A program made the translations under genes and the position numbers. From Geomonas silvestris (GTDB taxonomy: Bacteria; Desulfobacterota; Desulfuromonadia; Geobacterales; Geobacteraceae), in NCBI RefSeq assembly GCF_014193515.1, contig NZ_BLXX01000012.1, positions 124,001 through 188,000 of the forward strand: a DNA stretch of 64,000 nt, given 5' to 3'. Numbering within the stretch: position 1 is the first letter of the stretch; the number at the start of each line of letters is the position of its first letter. Shown here one piece after another: positions 9,161 to 17,892 of this stretch. The notes under the pieces are model-generated. The model was not told where the DNA came from. It did not search any database and saw nothing but the letters and a program-made list of their open reading frames with translations.

Positions 9161-9218
9161 GCCCCCTAAAGAGGTGCACCGACCTGCCGACCAAGGCTAC
9201 CGCAAGGAAAGGTGAAAA

Positions 9219-9644
9219 ATGACCCAAAGATTTAAGGCTGTTATGTGGATGGTGGGACTGCTGGCCTTTTTCGCTGTCGTGGGATGTGCAAGCCGGCCAG
9301 TGCAGGTAAGCTCGGTGAACAAGATACTGACCAGCGCGGAAAGCCTGAAATACGGCAAGAAATCCCCGGCCGACAACTTCAAGCTGCAAGACGAGATCGT
9401 TTTTTACGTCTATGTAAAGTGGGAAGACCCTGCGCAGAAGTACGGCAGCCATCCGGTTGTCTGGAACTGGTACTTGGACGGCAAGCTGGTCTCCCGCGGC
9501 AGCAAAGACGTCAACTTCGACAAGACTCCAAAGGAGTTGTGGACCCATAGAAGCGCCTCCGCCCTGGGCGTGGGGCACTTTAGGGTTGAGACGCTGGTCG
9601 ATGGGAAAGAGGTGGGATCAACCGAGTTCGAAATCACGGAGTGA
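9219..9644 (+). CDS. Lipoprotein of unknown function
   Basis: A 141-residue lipoprotein: basic start MTQRFKAVMW, hydrophobic core, then the lipobox VVGCA with Cys23 as the acylation site. The mature part looks beta-rich (DEIVFYVYVKWED, VWNWYLDGKLV, GHFRVETLVDGKEVGSTEFEI), as in Ig-like or transthyretin-like folds. I do not recognise a named family. AAGGAAAGG precedes the ATG. It sits between a DUF2007 gene and a DUF1801 gene in a same-strand run. Confidence 0.75.
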   Translation: MTQRFKAVMWMVGLLAFFAVVGCASRPVQVSSVNKILTSAESLKYGKKSPADNFKLQDEIVFYVYVKWEDPAQKYGSHPVVWNWYLDGKLVSRGSKDVNFDKTPKELWTHRSASALGVGHFRVETLVDGKEVGSTEFEITE

Positions 9645-9650
9645 CCGGAC

Positions 9651-10022
9651 GTGCCTGCGCGGCCCGAGACACCAATCGACACCTACTTAAGCGGGATTAA
9701 GCCGGAGCAGCGGGGGGTTCTCGAAGCCCTGCGCGAGCGGATCCGCGCCCTCGTTCCGGGGGCCGAAGAGACCCTAAGCTACGGCATCCCCGCGTTCCGC
9801 GTCGAGGGGAAGATCGTTATCGGCTTCAAGGCGAACCGGAGCGACTATGCGATCTACCCGTTCAGCGGCGGGGCGGCGGAGCGCTTCCCCGGGGAACTCA
9901 GTGGGCGCACCGTGACGTCGGGCTCCATCCACTTCACCCCCGAAAGCCCCATCCCGGACGACCTGCTGCGGCGCATCATCGAGTGGCGGGTGCAGGCCAA
10001 CCGCGAGCGCGCCGGCCGCTGA
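9651..10022 (+). CDS. DUF1801 / YdhG-like protein
   Basis: A 123-residue protein of the DUF1801 family (iron-chaperone/frataxin-like fold). Typical elements are PIDTYLSGIKPEQR, ALVPGAEETLSYGIPAFRVEGKIVIGFKA, YAIYPFSG and the C-terminal helix with IPDDLLRRIIEWRV. It starts with GTG, seven bases after the lipoprotein stop, so it is probably translationally linked. Members have been tied to iron delivery in Bacillus (YdhG), but the activity of this one is unproven. Confidence 0.8.
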   Translation: MPARPETPIDTYLSGIKPEQRGVLEALRERIRALVPGAEETLSYGIPAFRVEGKIVIGFKANRSDYAIYPFSGGAAERFPGELSGRTVTSGSIHFTPESPIPDDLLRRIIEWRVQANRERAGR

Positions 10023-10039
10023 ACCTTACAGGAGAACAG

Positions 10040-11257
10040 ATGCCCCACTTCACCCTGGTCTGTCCCGTCTGCAATTTCTCCAAAGAACTCGATACCAACT
10101 CCTTGCCGCCCCAAGGAACCAAGGTCACCTGCCCCGCCTGCCGATCGGTCTTCCCGCTGCAGACGGAAGAGCCCCCTGCCGACCCGGCCACTGCAGCGGC
10201 TCCCCCCGCGGCGGATGGCGAAGCAGCCGCGCCGGCCGCGCCGCGGAAGCCCATCCCCGAGAAGCCGCGCACCCTCACCTTCAGCTTCACCGGCAACGCG
10301 CGGGAGTACTTCGGCATCTGGATCGTCAACACCCTGCTGCGCATCGTTACCCTCGGGCTGTATTCCCCCTGGGCCAAGGTCCGCAAGCGCCGCTACTTCT
10401 ACGGCAACTCGCTGCTCGACGGGGCCCCCTTCGACTTCCTCGCCGACCCGTGGGCCATCCTCAGGGGGTGGTTGATCGCCGGCCTGTTTTTCGGCGCCTA
10501 CTCCTTCGCCTCCCGGGCCAACGTCATCGCCGCACTGGCGTTCATGCTCCTCTTCTTCGCCATCTTCCCCTGGGTCGTGGTCCGCTCCCGCATCTTCAAC
10601 CTGAGGAATTCCACCCACCGCAATATCCGCTTCGGGTTCGATCCGGATTACCGCGAGGCCTACCGGGTCTTTCTCTGGTGGCAGCTCCTGGTGCCGTTCA
10701 CCGGCGGGGTTCTCATGCCCTACGTCATCTACCGCCAGAAACGCTTCCTGGTGGAAAACAGCCGCTACGGCACCACCCCCTTCCGCTTCCACGCCGCGGC
10801 CGGAGAGTACTTCCGGATATTCCTCCCCCTCCTCGTCCTGATCCCGCTCGGCATCGGCACCGGCGTCGCGGTTGCGCTCCTGTTCAAGGGGGACAAGTTC
10901 GCCGCGGCGGTCCCCGTGCTGATTTTCGCCCTCATCTACCCGATAACCGCACTCTACGTGCAGACTGCCTTCACCAACCTCACCTGGAACTCGACCAGTC
11001 TCGGCAAGCACCGCTTCAGGTGCAGCCTCAGGGTGCGCGACCTCGCCTGGATCTACCTCACCAACGCCGCCGCCGTCCTTTTAAGCCTGGGGCTCCTGGC
11101 CCCCTGGGCCGCGGTCCGCACCCTGCGCTACCGCCTCGGGCACCTCACGGCATCCGGCGTCGGCGGTTTCGACGCCATCATCGCGGCTTCCCAACAGCAG
11201 ATCGACGCCACGGCGGAGGAGCTGGGCGACCTGCTCGGCTTCGATCTCGGCATATGA
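10040..11257 (+). CDS. DUF898 (YjgN-like) membrane protein with N-terminal zinc ribbon
   Basis: A 405-residue protein. The N-terminus has a zinc-ribbon of the prokaryotic MJ0042 type (CPVCNF ... CPACRSVFPL, two CxxC pairs at about 7-10 and 33-36), then an Ala/Pro-rich linker (about 45-70). The DUF898 membrane domain follows with at least six segments and the signatures LGLYSPWAKVRKRRYFYGNS and LRYRLGHLTASG. AGGAG lies five bases before the ATG. Its stop overlaps the start of the M48 protease gene (ATGA), a pairing often seen for YjgN proteins, suggesting that the protease acts on or with this membrane protein. Confidence 0.85.
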   Translation: MPHFTLVCPVCNFSKELDTNSLPPQGTKVTCPACRSVFPLQTEEPPADPATAAAPPAADGEAAAPAAPRKPIPEKPRTLTFSFTGNAREYFGIWIVNTLLRIVTLGLYSPWAKVRKRRYFYGNSLLDGAPFDFLADPWAILRGWLIAGLFFGAYSFASRANVIAALAFMLLFFAIFPWVVVRSRIFNLRNSTHRNIRFGFDPDYREAYRVFLWWQLLVPFTGGVLMPYVIYRQKRFLVENSRYGTTPFRFHAAAGEYFRIFLPLLVLIPLGIGTGVAVALLFKGDKFAAAVPVLIFALIYPITALYVQTAFTNLTWNSTSLGKHRFRCSLRVRDLAWIYLTNAAAVLLSLGLLAPWAAVRTLRYRLGHLTASGVGGFDAIIAASQQQIDATAEELGDLLGFDLGI

Positions 11258-12285
11258 TCGATTCCTGCCCCGCAACCTGGTACGACGGCCGCACCTCCCG
11301 GGGGCGCGAGGTGACGGTGCGCCTTACCGGCGAGACGCTGGTCGTAAGCGGAGAACAGCTGAGCGCGAGCTATCCCCTGGCCGAGGTCCGCATCGACCCG
11401 CCCCTGGGGAGGACCCTGCGCGCCCTGCACTTTCCCGACGGAGCGTCCGCCGAGACCGGCGCTGCCGACTTCCTGGATGAGCTGCAGCGCAGGCAGGGGA
11501 AGCCCCCGCTGTGGCGCCAGCTGCACCGCTGGGAGATGAGCCCGCGCCGGGCGCTCGTCGCCCTGGCTGCCACCGCTCTCATCATCTTCTGCTTCGTCAG
11601 GTTCGCGGTACCGATTCTGGCGCAAAAGGTCGCCTTTGCCCTTCCCGCCGCGACCGAGGCGCTCATCGGGCGGCAGACCCTGCAGATCCTGGACAGATCC
11701 GTCATGCAGCCAAGCAAGCTCAGCCGGCAGCGCAAGCAGGAGCTGACCGCCCTCTTCCGCGCCGTGACCGCGAGCCACCCGGAGCGGCAGGGGTGGCGCC
11801 TGGAGTTCAGGGACTCGAAGGGGCTCGGCGCCAACGCCTTCGCCCTCCCCTCCGGGATCGTCATCGTTACCGACGCCATGGCGGAGCTTGCCGAAAAAGA
11901 CGAGGAGATGGCCGGCGTGCTGGCGCACGAGGCCGGGCACCTGGCCCGCCGGCACGCGCTGCGTCACGTGCTGCAGAACTCCGCCACCGTGCTCATCGTA
12001 GCCTGCCTCACCGGGGACATCGTCTCGGCGAGCTCGTTTGCCGCGACCCTGCCGACCGCGCTCATCGACGCCAAGTACTCGCGCGACTTCGAGCGCGAGG
12101 CCGACGCCGCAGCCGTCGGCTACCTGAAGCAGCAGAGGATTCCGGTGCGGCGCTACGCCGAGACCCTCGCGCGCCTCGATGCGGAGCACCACAAAGAGCG
12201 GGATGCCGCCCCGCGCCTGGGAGAGATGTTCGACAACCACCCGATGATGCTGGAGAGGGTGAAAGACGTGCTGGCCGCCGAATGA
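11254..12285 (+). CDS. M48-family membrane metalloprotease
   Basis: A 343-residue protease. It opens with a small domain (about 1-75), followed by one or two membrane segments (ALVALAATALIIFCFVRF at about 98-115). The catalytic zinc site is HEAGH in VLAHEAGHLARRH (about residues 225-237), with the third ligand Glu in FEREADAAAV. Family M48 enzymes (HtpX, BepA, Oma1-like) degrade membrane or envelope proteins. The ATG overlaps the DUF898 stop by four bases. The final HPMMLERVKDV is also typical. The substrate is unknown. Confidence 0.9.
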   Translation: MIDSCPATWYDGRTSRGREVTVRLTGETLVVSGEQLSASYPLAEVRIDPPLGRTLRALHFPDGASAETGAADFLDELQRRQGKPPLWRQLHRWEMSPRRALVALAATALIIFCFVRFAVPILAQKVAFALPAATEALIGRQTLQILDRSVMQPSKLSRQRKQELTALFRAVTASHPERQGWRLEFRDSKGLGANAFALPSGIVIVTDAMAELAEKDEEMAGVLAHEAGHLARRHALRHVLQNSATVLIVACLTGDIVSASSFAATLPTALIDAKYSRDFEREADAAAVGYLKQQRIPVRRYAETLARLDAEHHKERDAAPRLGEMFDNHPMMLERVKDVLAAE

Positions 12286-12314
12286 GCGCGCGGCGCGGCA
12301 CAGGGGAGATTGCC

Positions 12315-13358
12315 ATGAAGAGTTTGTTACGCACGGGTATGCTGTTTTTTGTGGTCTGGCTGGCGCTGTCGGGGGTTTCCTTCGCCAAGCAGGTATACCT
12401 GAGCGACGGCAGCGTACTTGAGTGCGAATCGTTCTGGCGGCGCCAGGGGCAGATCGTCGTGAAGGTGAACCGCGACGTGATGCTGGAGTTCGCCCCGTCA
12501 GAGGTCAACCTCCGCAAGACCTTTCCGCACAAGGCGAAGGCTAAGGGGATGAAACCCAAACGCCCGGTGGTGCAGAAGACCGCCACCGCTGAGTCGGCTG
12601 CGTCCCCCGCACCCGGGAACGTCGTGCCGGCAGCGGCACGGCGCGAGGATGCCCAGCCGGCAGCTCCGGCCGAGCCGAAGCACCCCGCGGCAGCCCCGCC
12701 GGCCGCCGTGCAACCAGCCGCGCCTGCGGCCGCCCCACCCGTTGCGGCGGTGCAGAAAGAGGTAGTCCCCGAGCCGGCAGCGGCCGCGCCGGAACAGGGT
12801 CCCCTCAGTAAGGCCGAGTTCGAGCGGCGCGCCAAAGAGAACGCCGAGCGTTTGGCGGAGGCGATCAAGAAAAAGAATCCCGAGCTGATCAAGAAAGCCA
12901 TGGGGGCCCAAAAGGAGCTGGTGCAACAGCAGAGGCAGGCCAATGCTGGCGGACCGGGGGCAGCTGCTCCCAAACCGGCGCCGCCGAACTACACCTACCT
13001 GTTCCTGCTGCTTTTCTGCGGCCTGTTGACCTTGGTCTCCATGTGGGTGGTCTTCGGCAAGGCCGGCGAGGCCGGGTGGAAGGTCCTGGTTCCCCTTTAC
13101 AACATCTACCTTTTGATGCGGATATCCGGCAAGCCCGGCTGGTGGTTCATCCTGCTGCTGATCCCCGTGATCGGTCTGGCCATCAACCTGCTGGCGATGC
13201 TGTCCTTGGCGGAGAAGTTCGGCAGGAGTCCCGCGTTCGGGGTGGGGCTCTTGCTGCTCCCCATGCTCTTTTTCCCCCTGCTGGCCTTTGGCGATTCCCA
13301 GTACCAGGACGCCGTCCCGGCACCCGAGATGAACTTCAGCTTCGCGGAAGAACCGTAG
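12315..13358 (+). CDS. DUF5684 membrane protein with signal peptide and Pro/Ala linker
   Basis: A 347-residue envelope protein: signal peptide (about 1-24), a short beta domain (YLSDGSVLECESFWRRQGQIVVKV), a long Ala/Pro/Glu-rich linker (about 90-170), a charged helix (LSKAEFERRAKENAERLAEAI is part of it), then a C-terminal DUF5684 membrane domain with three helices and WKVLVPLYNIYLLMRISGKP. The ATG at 12315 has GGGGAG upstream; an earlier in-frame ATG lies before the signal peptide and is unlikely. It follows the M48 gene by 29 bp and is probably the third gene of the same operon. Function is unknown. Confidence 0.8.
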   Translation: MKSLLRTGMLFFVVWLALSGVSFAKQVYLSDGSVLECESFWRRQGQIVVKVNRDVMLEFAPSEVNLRKTFPHKAKAKGMKPKRPVVQKTATAESAASPAPGNVVPAAARREDAQPAAPAEPKHPAAAPPAAVQPAAPAAAPPVAAVQKEVVPEPAAAAPEQGPLSKAEFERRAKENAERLAEAIKKKNPELIKKAMGAQKELVQQQRQANAGGPGAAAPKPAPPNYTYLFLLLFCGLLTLVSMWVVFGKAGEAGWKVLVPLYNIYLLMRISGKPGWWFILLLIPVIGLAINLLAMLSLAEKFGRSPAFGVGLLLLPMLFFPLLAFGDSQYQDAVPAPEMNFSFAEEP

Positions 13359-13392
13359 CAGGTCTGTCCCTTGGCCGGATCCTCCGGCCGAG

Positions 13393-13530
13393 GTTCATCC
13401 GGTGAAGTCCGGGAACCGCATCCCCCCTCCCTTGACGGGAGGGGGCCGGGGGGGTGGGTGAAGCTGCCATCTGCGCTGACGTGGCACCTTCCCCCTCACC
13501 CTGACCCTCTCCCGCAAGGGGAGAGGGGAC
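13393..13530. repeat. Two dispersed palindromic repeats (CCCTCNC/GGGAG family)
   Basis: Copy one (13393-13468) runs from GTTCATCCGG through CCCTCCCTTGACGGGAGGG to GGGTGGGTGAAGCTG. Copy two (13490-13530) has CCCTCACCCTGACCCTCTCCC then GCAAGGGGAGAGGGG. A close relative of copy one is at 32671-32745. Each contains a GC-rich hairpin. They resemble REP-type intergenic elements. Confidence 0.75.
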
Positions 13531-13593
13531 CTCGTTGGAGCCGGAAATTCCAGGAAGCATCAAGAAGGTTGCTACCACCTCCCGCCGGCGCCC

Positions 13594-13770
13594 TGTTCCC
13601 CCCTTTGGGAAAGGTGTATAGACCGGAGACATGGGTGACACTTTTTACGTTGGCATGCCATCGACAATCCGAGGACTTCAGTGGGACGGGAACTCCGGGA
13701 ACCGCAGACGTAGTTGCTATCAACCACCGCTGCCAGCCCAACGTCCCCCCTTCGCAAAGGGAGGAACGTG
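13594..13770. repeat. Two copies of the CCCCCCTT-N-AAAGGGGGG dispersed palindrome
   Basis: The copies are at about 13594-13617 (TTCCCCCCTTTGGGAAAGG) and 13742-13770 (TCCCCCCTTCGCAAAGGGAG, then GAACGTG). The same element occurs at 30.3, 31.6, 51.3, 53.9, 54.0 and 57.5 kb. The whole gap 13359-13878 holds only such repeats; no gene is supported. Confidence 0.75.
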
Positions 13771-13878
13771 ATGAAGCGGCATGCGTGACAACATGCCTGG
13801 CAGCTAAGGCAACTTTTTCTCGGAAGAACCTACAGCCGATCCGTCTTCTAACCGCGGCGCCCAAGGGAGGTAGGTGAC

Positions 13879-14151
13879 ATGTGCAGGAACATCAAGACGC
13901 TTTTCAACTTCGACCCGCCCGCGACGGAGGAGGAGATCCGTGCGGCGGCACTGCAGTACGTGCGGAAGATCAGCGGGTTCAGCGCACCTTCAGCTGCCAA
14001 CCAGGCCGAGTTCGACCGCGCAATCGAAGAGGTTCACCAGGCGTCCTCGCGCCTGCTCCGCTCCCTGGTGACCAGCGCCCCTCCCAAGGACCGAGAAACC
14101 GAGGCCGCCAAGGCGCACGCTCGGGCAGAGCGCCGCTTCCCCGCCAAATGA
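13879..14151 (+). CDS. DUF2277-family protein
   Basis: A 90-residue all-helical protein that matches the DUF2277 family along its full length: it starts CRNIKTLFNFDPPATEEEI, has AALQYVRKISGFSAPSAANQ in the middle and ends with a basic EAAKAHARAERRF tail. GGGAGGTAGGTGAC precedes the ATG. The molecular function of the family is unknown. It stands alone, with repeats upstream and the mobile region downstream. Confidence 0.85.
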   Translation: MCRNIKTLFNFDPPATEEEIRAAALQYVRKISGFSAPSAANQAEFDRAIEEVHQASSRLLRSLVTSAPPKDRETEAAKAHARAERRFPAK

Positions 14152-14261
14152 TCTAGAGCAGCGACCTGAAATAGCCATGCCCTCAATAGCTTCGCAAGCC
14201 ACCCCGCCGGGGGAGGCGTTAACCGGTGCCACCGACAGGTGCACCATAGGAGGTGTGGACC

Positions 14262-14387
14262 ATGGGAAAACGGTCTGAAGCAACAGATGATGCGCGGCGC
14301 CATAATCCAGCCATCGGAAACGACATAACAGGCCCTAGTAAAGCCTTTGATACCTTCAAAAATATCTTGATTACAGAGCTACACTAA
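14262..14387 (+). CDS. Possible 41-residue protein or truncated gene start
   Basis: A short frame (begins MGKRSEATDDARRHNPAIG, ends ILITELH) with a textbook AGGAGGTG six bases before the ATG. The 100-base leader 14158-14261 is rich in self-complementary GC segments (CACCCCGCCGGGGGAGGCG; GGTGCCACCGACAGGTGCACC). The protein is not recognised. It ends 15 bases before the transposase gene at 14402-16009, so it may be a host gene clipped by the insertion. Confidence 0.35.
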   Translation: MGKRSEATDDARRHNPAIGNDITGPSKAFDTFKNILITELH

Positions 14388-14401
14388 GAGGTGTATGGCC
14401 T

Positions 14402-16009
14402 TCACATCTTCTTATAAAGCCCGCCGGCTAACTTTTCCAAATTGAACTTCTCCCTATCCCAGATCTTGTTTCCAGCTCTTTTAGGATTCTCCTGGTAGTA
14501 CCGATTCCGCTCCTCGAAATGCCTAGCCATAGCATCCTGCATCTCTCTAGCCGAGGCATAATTACTGTTGCAGATTACAGCCCGCTTCATGCCACAGAAA
14601 ACAGCTTCGATGACGTTCAAAAACTGCGAATTCGCAGGCAAAGGGACAATTTCAATAGTAGGGCTAGCCTGCTGATTATTATGGTTAGAAATCCAGGATC
14701 TTACCATTCTGGAGGAGTGCATTCCAAGGGCATCCCATGTCAGATAGATCTTAGAGCACATGCTATAATCCGCCGCGAGCTTTTCCAACAAAGAGACTAG
14801 TGCTTCGCTGCCTTTATTATCTGTGAATAGCCAGGTAATCTGGTTCGACAACGCTTCGAGAGCTGCAACAAATTGCACCTTTCCCCTAGATGTCTGATGT
14901 TCTGGGATTATGTCCGTTTCGTTTGGAGGGGTTAACTTCCTTCCGCCATACTTCTTCACCCTATAAGGCCCCACCTCATCTACAAAAAAAAACCGCTCCC
15001 CCGGCGAGAGTCCGTTTAATGTGTGGAGGACACGCTCCACTTTCGATTTATATCCTGGATCTGGGCTTGTTAACACCTTTCTGGCATGCTGCCAACTATA
15101 GCCTGTATGCTTGATTGTGGCCTGGACGATACCTTTTGAGATACCATCCCCATACTCACTCTTATAGGCCTCCGCGATCGTACCGTAGGTCCAACTGCTT
15201 CTATTAATTCCGTAAACAGATGGCATCTTGTGGAGAATGTCTATGACTCTCGTACTTCTCACCTCTCTGGCATCTATTCGAGCTTGGCTGAAGGGCTTAG
15301 TCAGGATGAAATCAAGGCGCTTAGCGTTGAAGTCTCGGTGCCATCTATAGATGGTTCGCTCAGCGGCGTTTGTCTCCAGGCCAACATCAAGCATGGTCCG
15401 GCCAGCGTCCATCATTAATATTGCAGTTGCTTTGGCACTATGTTTTTTATGATTTCTAGACCTATAAAGTTCCAGGCGATATTTTTCCTCTTTACTCAGG
15501 GGTGGAGTAAATTTGAGAGAACCTTTCTCCTCAGATAAGTCACAGAGCCTTTTGAATGCGTGAGCAAAAGAGGCTTTCACATCGGGTGCTATCAGTGGAC
15601 TTGCCGCGATTACCTTACCCAGCTCCCCCAAAGATGCTGAAGATCTTCCCGCAACTATATCAAGGGTAACGGATATTGTGTATTTATGACGTTTTTGTGC
15701 TTTCTGAGGCACCGAACTGGTGCCTTGACTCCTCTGGCCATACTTTGGAACCAACCCCTCAATTCCTCTCTCTTTGTATGCCCGTAGCCAATTGTAAAAA
15801 GTCCTCTGTGGAACGTTCTTTATGGCGCAGTATTTTTTAGTCGCCTTATGGACAGCGAAGTGACTTCCCTCGAGGTTAGCTTCGTGCTTGAGAAATATAT
15901 CCAAGTATTCTTTAAGGAGTAGAAAATGAGTCTCCGCACGTATCCTTTGAAAGTCTGGAAGATTTCTTATCTCCTCCATTTCAACGCAGTACCTGATTCT
16001 AGGATCCAT
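14402..16009 (-). mobile_element. IS630-superfamily DDE transposase gene (535 residues)
   Basis: The protein has an N-terminal helix-turn-helix (about 60-100, VPQRTFYNWLRAYKERGIEG), a second HTH (about 205-235, ERTIYRWHRDF) and an RNase H-like DDE catalytic domain. The catalytic residues are Asp344 (FFFVDEVGPYR), Asp426 (YLTWDALGMHS) and Glu468 (NVIEAVFCGMKR); the last spacing, 41 residues, is longer than the 34 usual for IS630. It transposes DNA by a cut-and-paste mechanism, with TA targets in this family. I could not find clear terminal inverted repeats. The ATG directly follows the T tract of the hairpin at 16011-16039, and no ribosome-binding site is visible. It looks intact. Confidence 0.85.
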
Positions 16010-16010
16010 A

Positions 16011-16039
16011 AAAAAAGCCTCCCTTGAATTAGCGGAGGC
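16011..16039 (-). terminator. Terminator at the end of the tape-measure transcript
   Basis: On the minus strand, GCCTCCGC, loop, GGGAGGC and then a run of seven T. It lies about 40 bases past the stop of the tape-measure gene. The T run continues directly into the ATG of the IS630 transposase gene at 16009. Confidence 0.8.
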
Positions 16040-16079
16040 ATTATAACGGCTTAGAGTGAATTTACAAAGGTCATTGTTC

Positions 16080-17882
16080 TCATGGCACCGTTGTCATTGC
16101 AGAGAAGAAGTCTCCGCGAGGGATCATGGTGATGCGCGTGTTTATGCTACTGGTGCGGCTATTTACTCTCCCTGCCGAATCAATCTGTAGATCGATGTGG
16201 ATGTCGTTTTTCTCCTCCTTTTTCCATGGGGCACGAAAAGACCAATTGTCGGGGTGCTGGTCTGCGTTGAACTCCCCGCTTCCGCCCGAAAGCTTATCTA
16301 GATATGAGCCGGTGTAATAAGCCGGAATGGTTGCCAGAGAGTAGATCCCCATCTTGTTGAGCCAAGGTAAGATCCTACCGGCCGTCTTTACGGTCTCCGC
16401 ATTTGCTGCGGGTCCAGGACCTGAAACGCCTAGATCGGAAAAGCTACCCGGCCAGTTGGTGACAAAAACGGGAGTTACCCCCGTAGCAGCCTCTACGGCC
16501 TTACCTTCCGCAAGCCCCACTCCGAGCGAAGCGAAAGAGGTTCCTCTCAGTCCCTTGAACACCTTACTGCCGAACTTTCCCGCCTTTACCAGGTTATATA
16601 GTCCGTATCCGCCTAGCACTCCGGAGATGCCGGCAAGACCATAAGAGGTGGTCTTGGCCAAGCTAGGGTGAGCCTCGTTGATCTCCCCGATCTTTGCGAC
16701 GATTTCGTTCAGGTCCTTCAGCACTTCCGTCATAGGTGCGAGCATCGGGTCGAAGATGGTAGCCAGCGTGGTTTTGGAGGTACCCCCCAGGGCGGTGACC
16801 GTAGCCGAGAAGCCCTTGAGCCGCTCAGTCATCTTGTCTTCGGCGCTAGCAACCTCGAGGACCTTACCCTTGACAAATTCCCAGGAACCAGTGCCCGTCG
16901 GCATGAGGTTGAGAGCAGCTAGACCACCCTGCTCACCAAAAATCTTTTGAAGAAGAGTCAACCTCATTTTCCTGTTGTAGCTACCAAGTGACGAACGGAG
17001 GCTTTTAATTATTTCATGAGTCGGTAAAAGCTCCCCCGACTTGTCCCAAAATTCTAACGGCGCCTTCCCTTTGCGCGCCAAATCACGATTCATAGCGGCC
17101 ATATAGCGTTTAGAAATACGGGTTGCACCGGTAAGTCTCTCATAGAAATCCTTGAGACCGACACCTGCATGAGAACCGAGCTGCCCCTGCTCGCCTAAAA
17201 CTGCAAGACCCGTCAGCATGTCCTTCCATGGTACCCCATAAGCATTGGTATAAGGCGCAGCATAGGGAAGCGCTGCTTCAAGCTGTGGCATCTTCATACG
17301 CCCGCTCATAACATGTTTCTGAATCTCGTCGGATAGCTCGCCGTAATCTTTTCCCTTAAGGTGATAGGGAACTCCGACGCCAAGCATGATGCCCGCTGTA
17401 GTTTCGGGAGCTGTCTTGGTGATGGTTGCAAGCACCATTGCGGCGCGCGCTGCGCCCTTACCTATTACGTCTTGGAACTCGACCCCCGAAGTCATCAATT
17501 CTCTTTGAGTATTCACTACGTCAACGGCAGAGAACGGAGTGATTTTTTGCAAGTCGACCGCGGTGGAGCGCACCTGCTGCAATTCCCTCCCAAGGGTGTT
17601 GGCGTCTTTGCCTGAGCGCAAAAGGCTCATTCGGACATCGATCATCGATTCCTGAAGGTCTGCGGCGGCCCCCACTCCCGGCTTCATCTTGTTGACGGTG
17701 TAGTTAGCGATGGCGAGGGCCTTAAGGCCCCGAGTAGCATGGCGCTCCATTAGCTCAAAGTTCCTAGCGGCTTCCTTGCCGGCAACTCCAAGTTGTTGAA
17801 TATTAGCTTTGGCACGCGAGGCAACCCCGGAGAGGAGATCTACCATAGTAAGCTGCATTGCTAAACGGAAAGTATCACCCAT
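16080..17882 (-). CDS. Phage tail tape-measure protein
   Basis: A 600-residue tape-measure protein of the TP901/PhageMin_Tail type. The conserved core spans about 70-330 (ITPFSAVDVVNTQRELMTSGV; LTGLAVLGEQGQLGSHAG is the typical Gly/Ala-rich turn; FGEQGGLAALNLM). Hydrophobic segments lie at about 410-450 and a polar C-terminus with beta character (NDIHIDLQIDSAGRV) closes the protein. In a phage this protein sets tail length and helps DNA entry. Here no tube, sheath, baseplate or head genes accompany it, which is unusual. AGAGGTGCAATA precedes the ATG. A terminator follows. Confidence 0.85.
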   Translation of the reverse strand: MGDTFRLAMQLTMVDLLSGVASRAKANIQQLGVAGKEAARNFELMERHATRGLKALAIANYTVNKMKPGVGAAADLQESMIDVRMSLLRSGKDANTLGRELQQVRSTAVDLQKITPFSAVDVVNTQRELMTSGVEFQDVIGKGAARAAMVLATITKTAPETTAGIMLGVGVPYHLKGKDYGELSDEIQKHVMSGRMKMPQLEAALPYAAPYTNAYGVPWKDMLTGLAVLGEQGQLGSHAGVGLKDFYERLTGATRISKRYMAAMNRDLARKGKAPLEFWDKSGELLPTHEIIKSLRSSLGSYNRKMRLTLLQKIFGEQGGLAALNLMPTGTGSWEFVKGKVLEVASAEDKMTERLKGFSATVTALGGTSKTTLATIFDPMLAPMTEVLKDLNEIVAKIGEINEAHPSLAKTTSYGLAGISGVLGGYGLYNLVKAGKFGSKVFKGLRGTSFASLGVGLAEGKAVEAATGVTPVFVTNWPGSFSDLGVSGPGPAANAETVKTAGRILPWLNKMGIYSLATIPAYYTGSYLDKLSGGSGEFNADQHPDNWSFRAPWKKEEKNDIHIDLQIDSAGRVNSRTSSINTRITMIPRGDFFSAMTTVP

Positions 17883-17892
17883 TATTGCACCT

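Noticed and set aside
14158-14261. A GEMM or cobalamin riboswitch upstream of the 41-codon frame
   Set aside because: The conserved cores of those riboswitches (GACGCAAAGCC; AGCCAGG-type box) could not be matched; only general self-complementarity is present.
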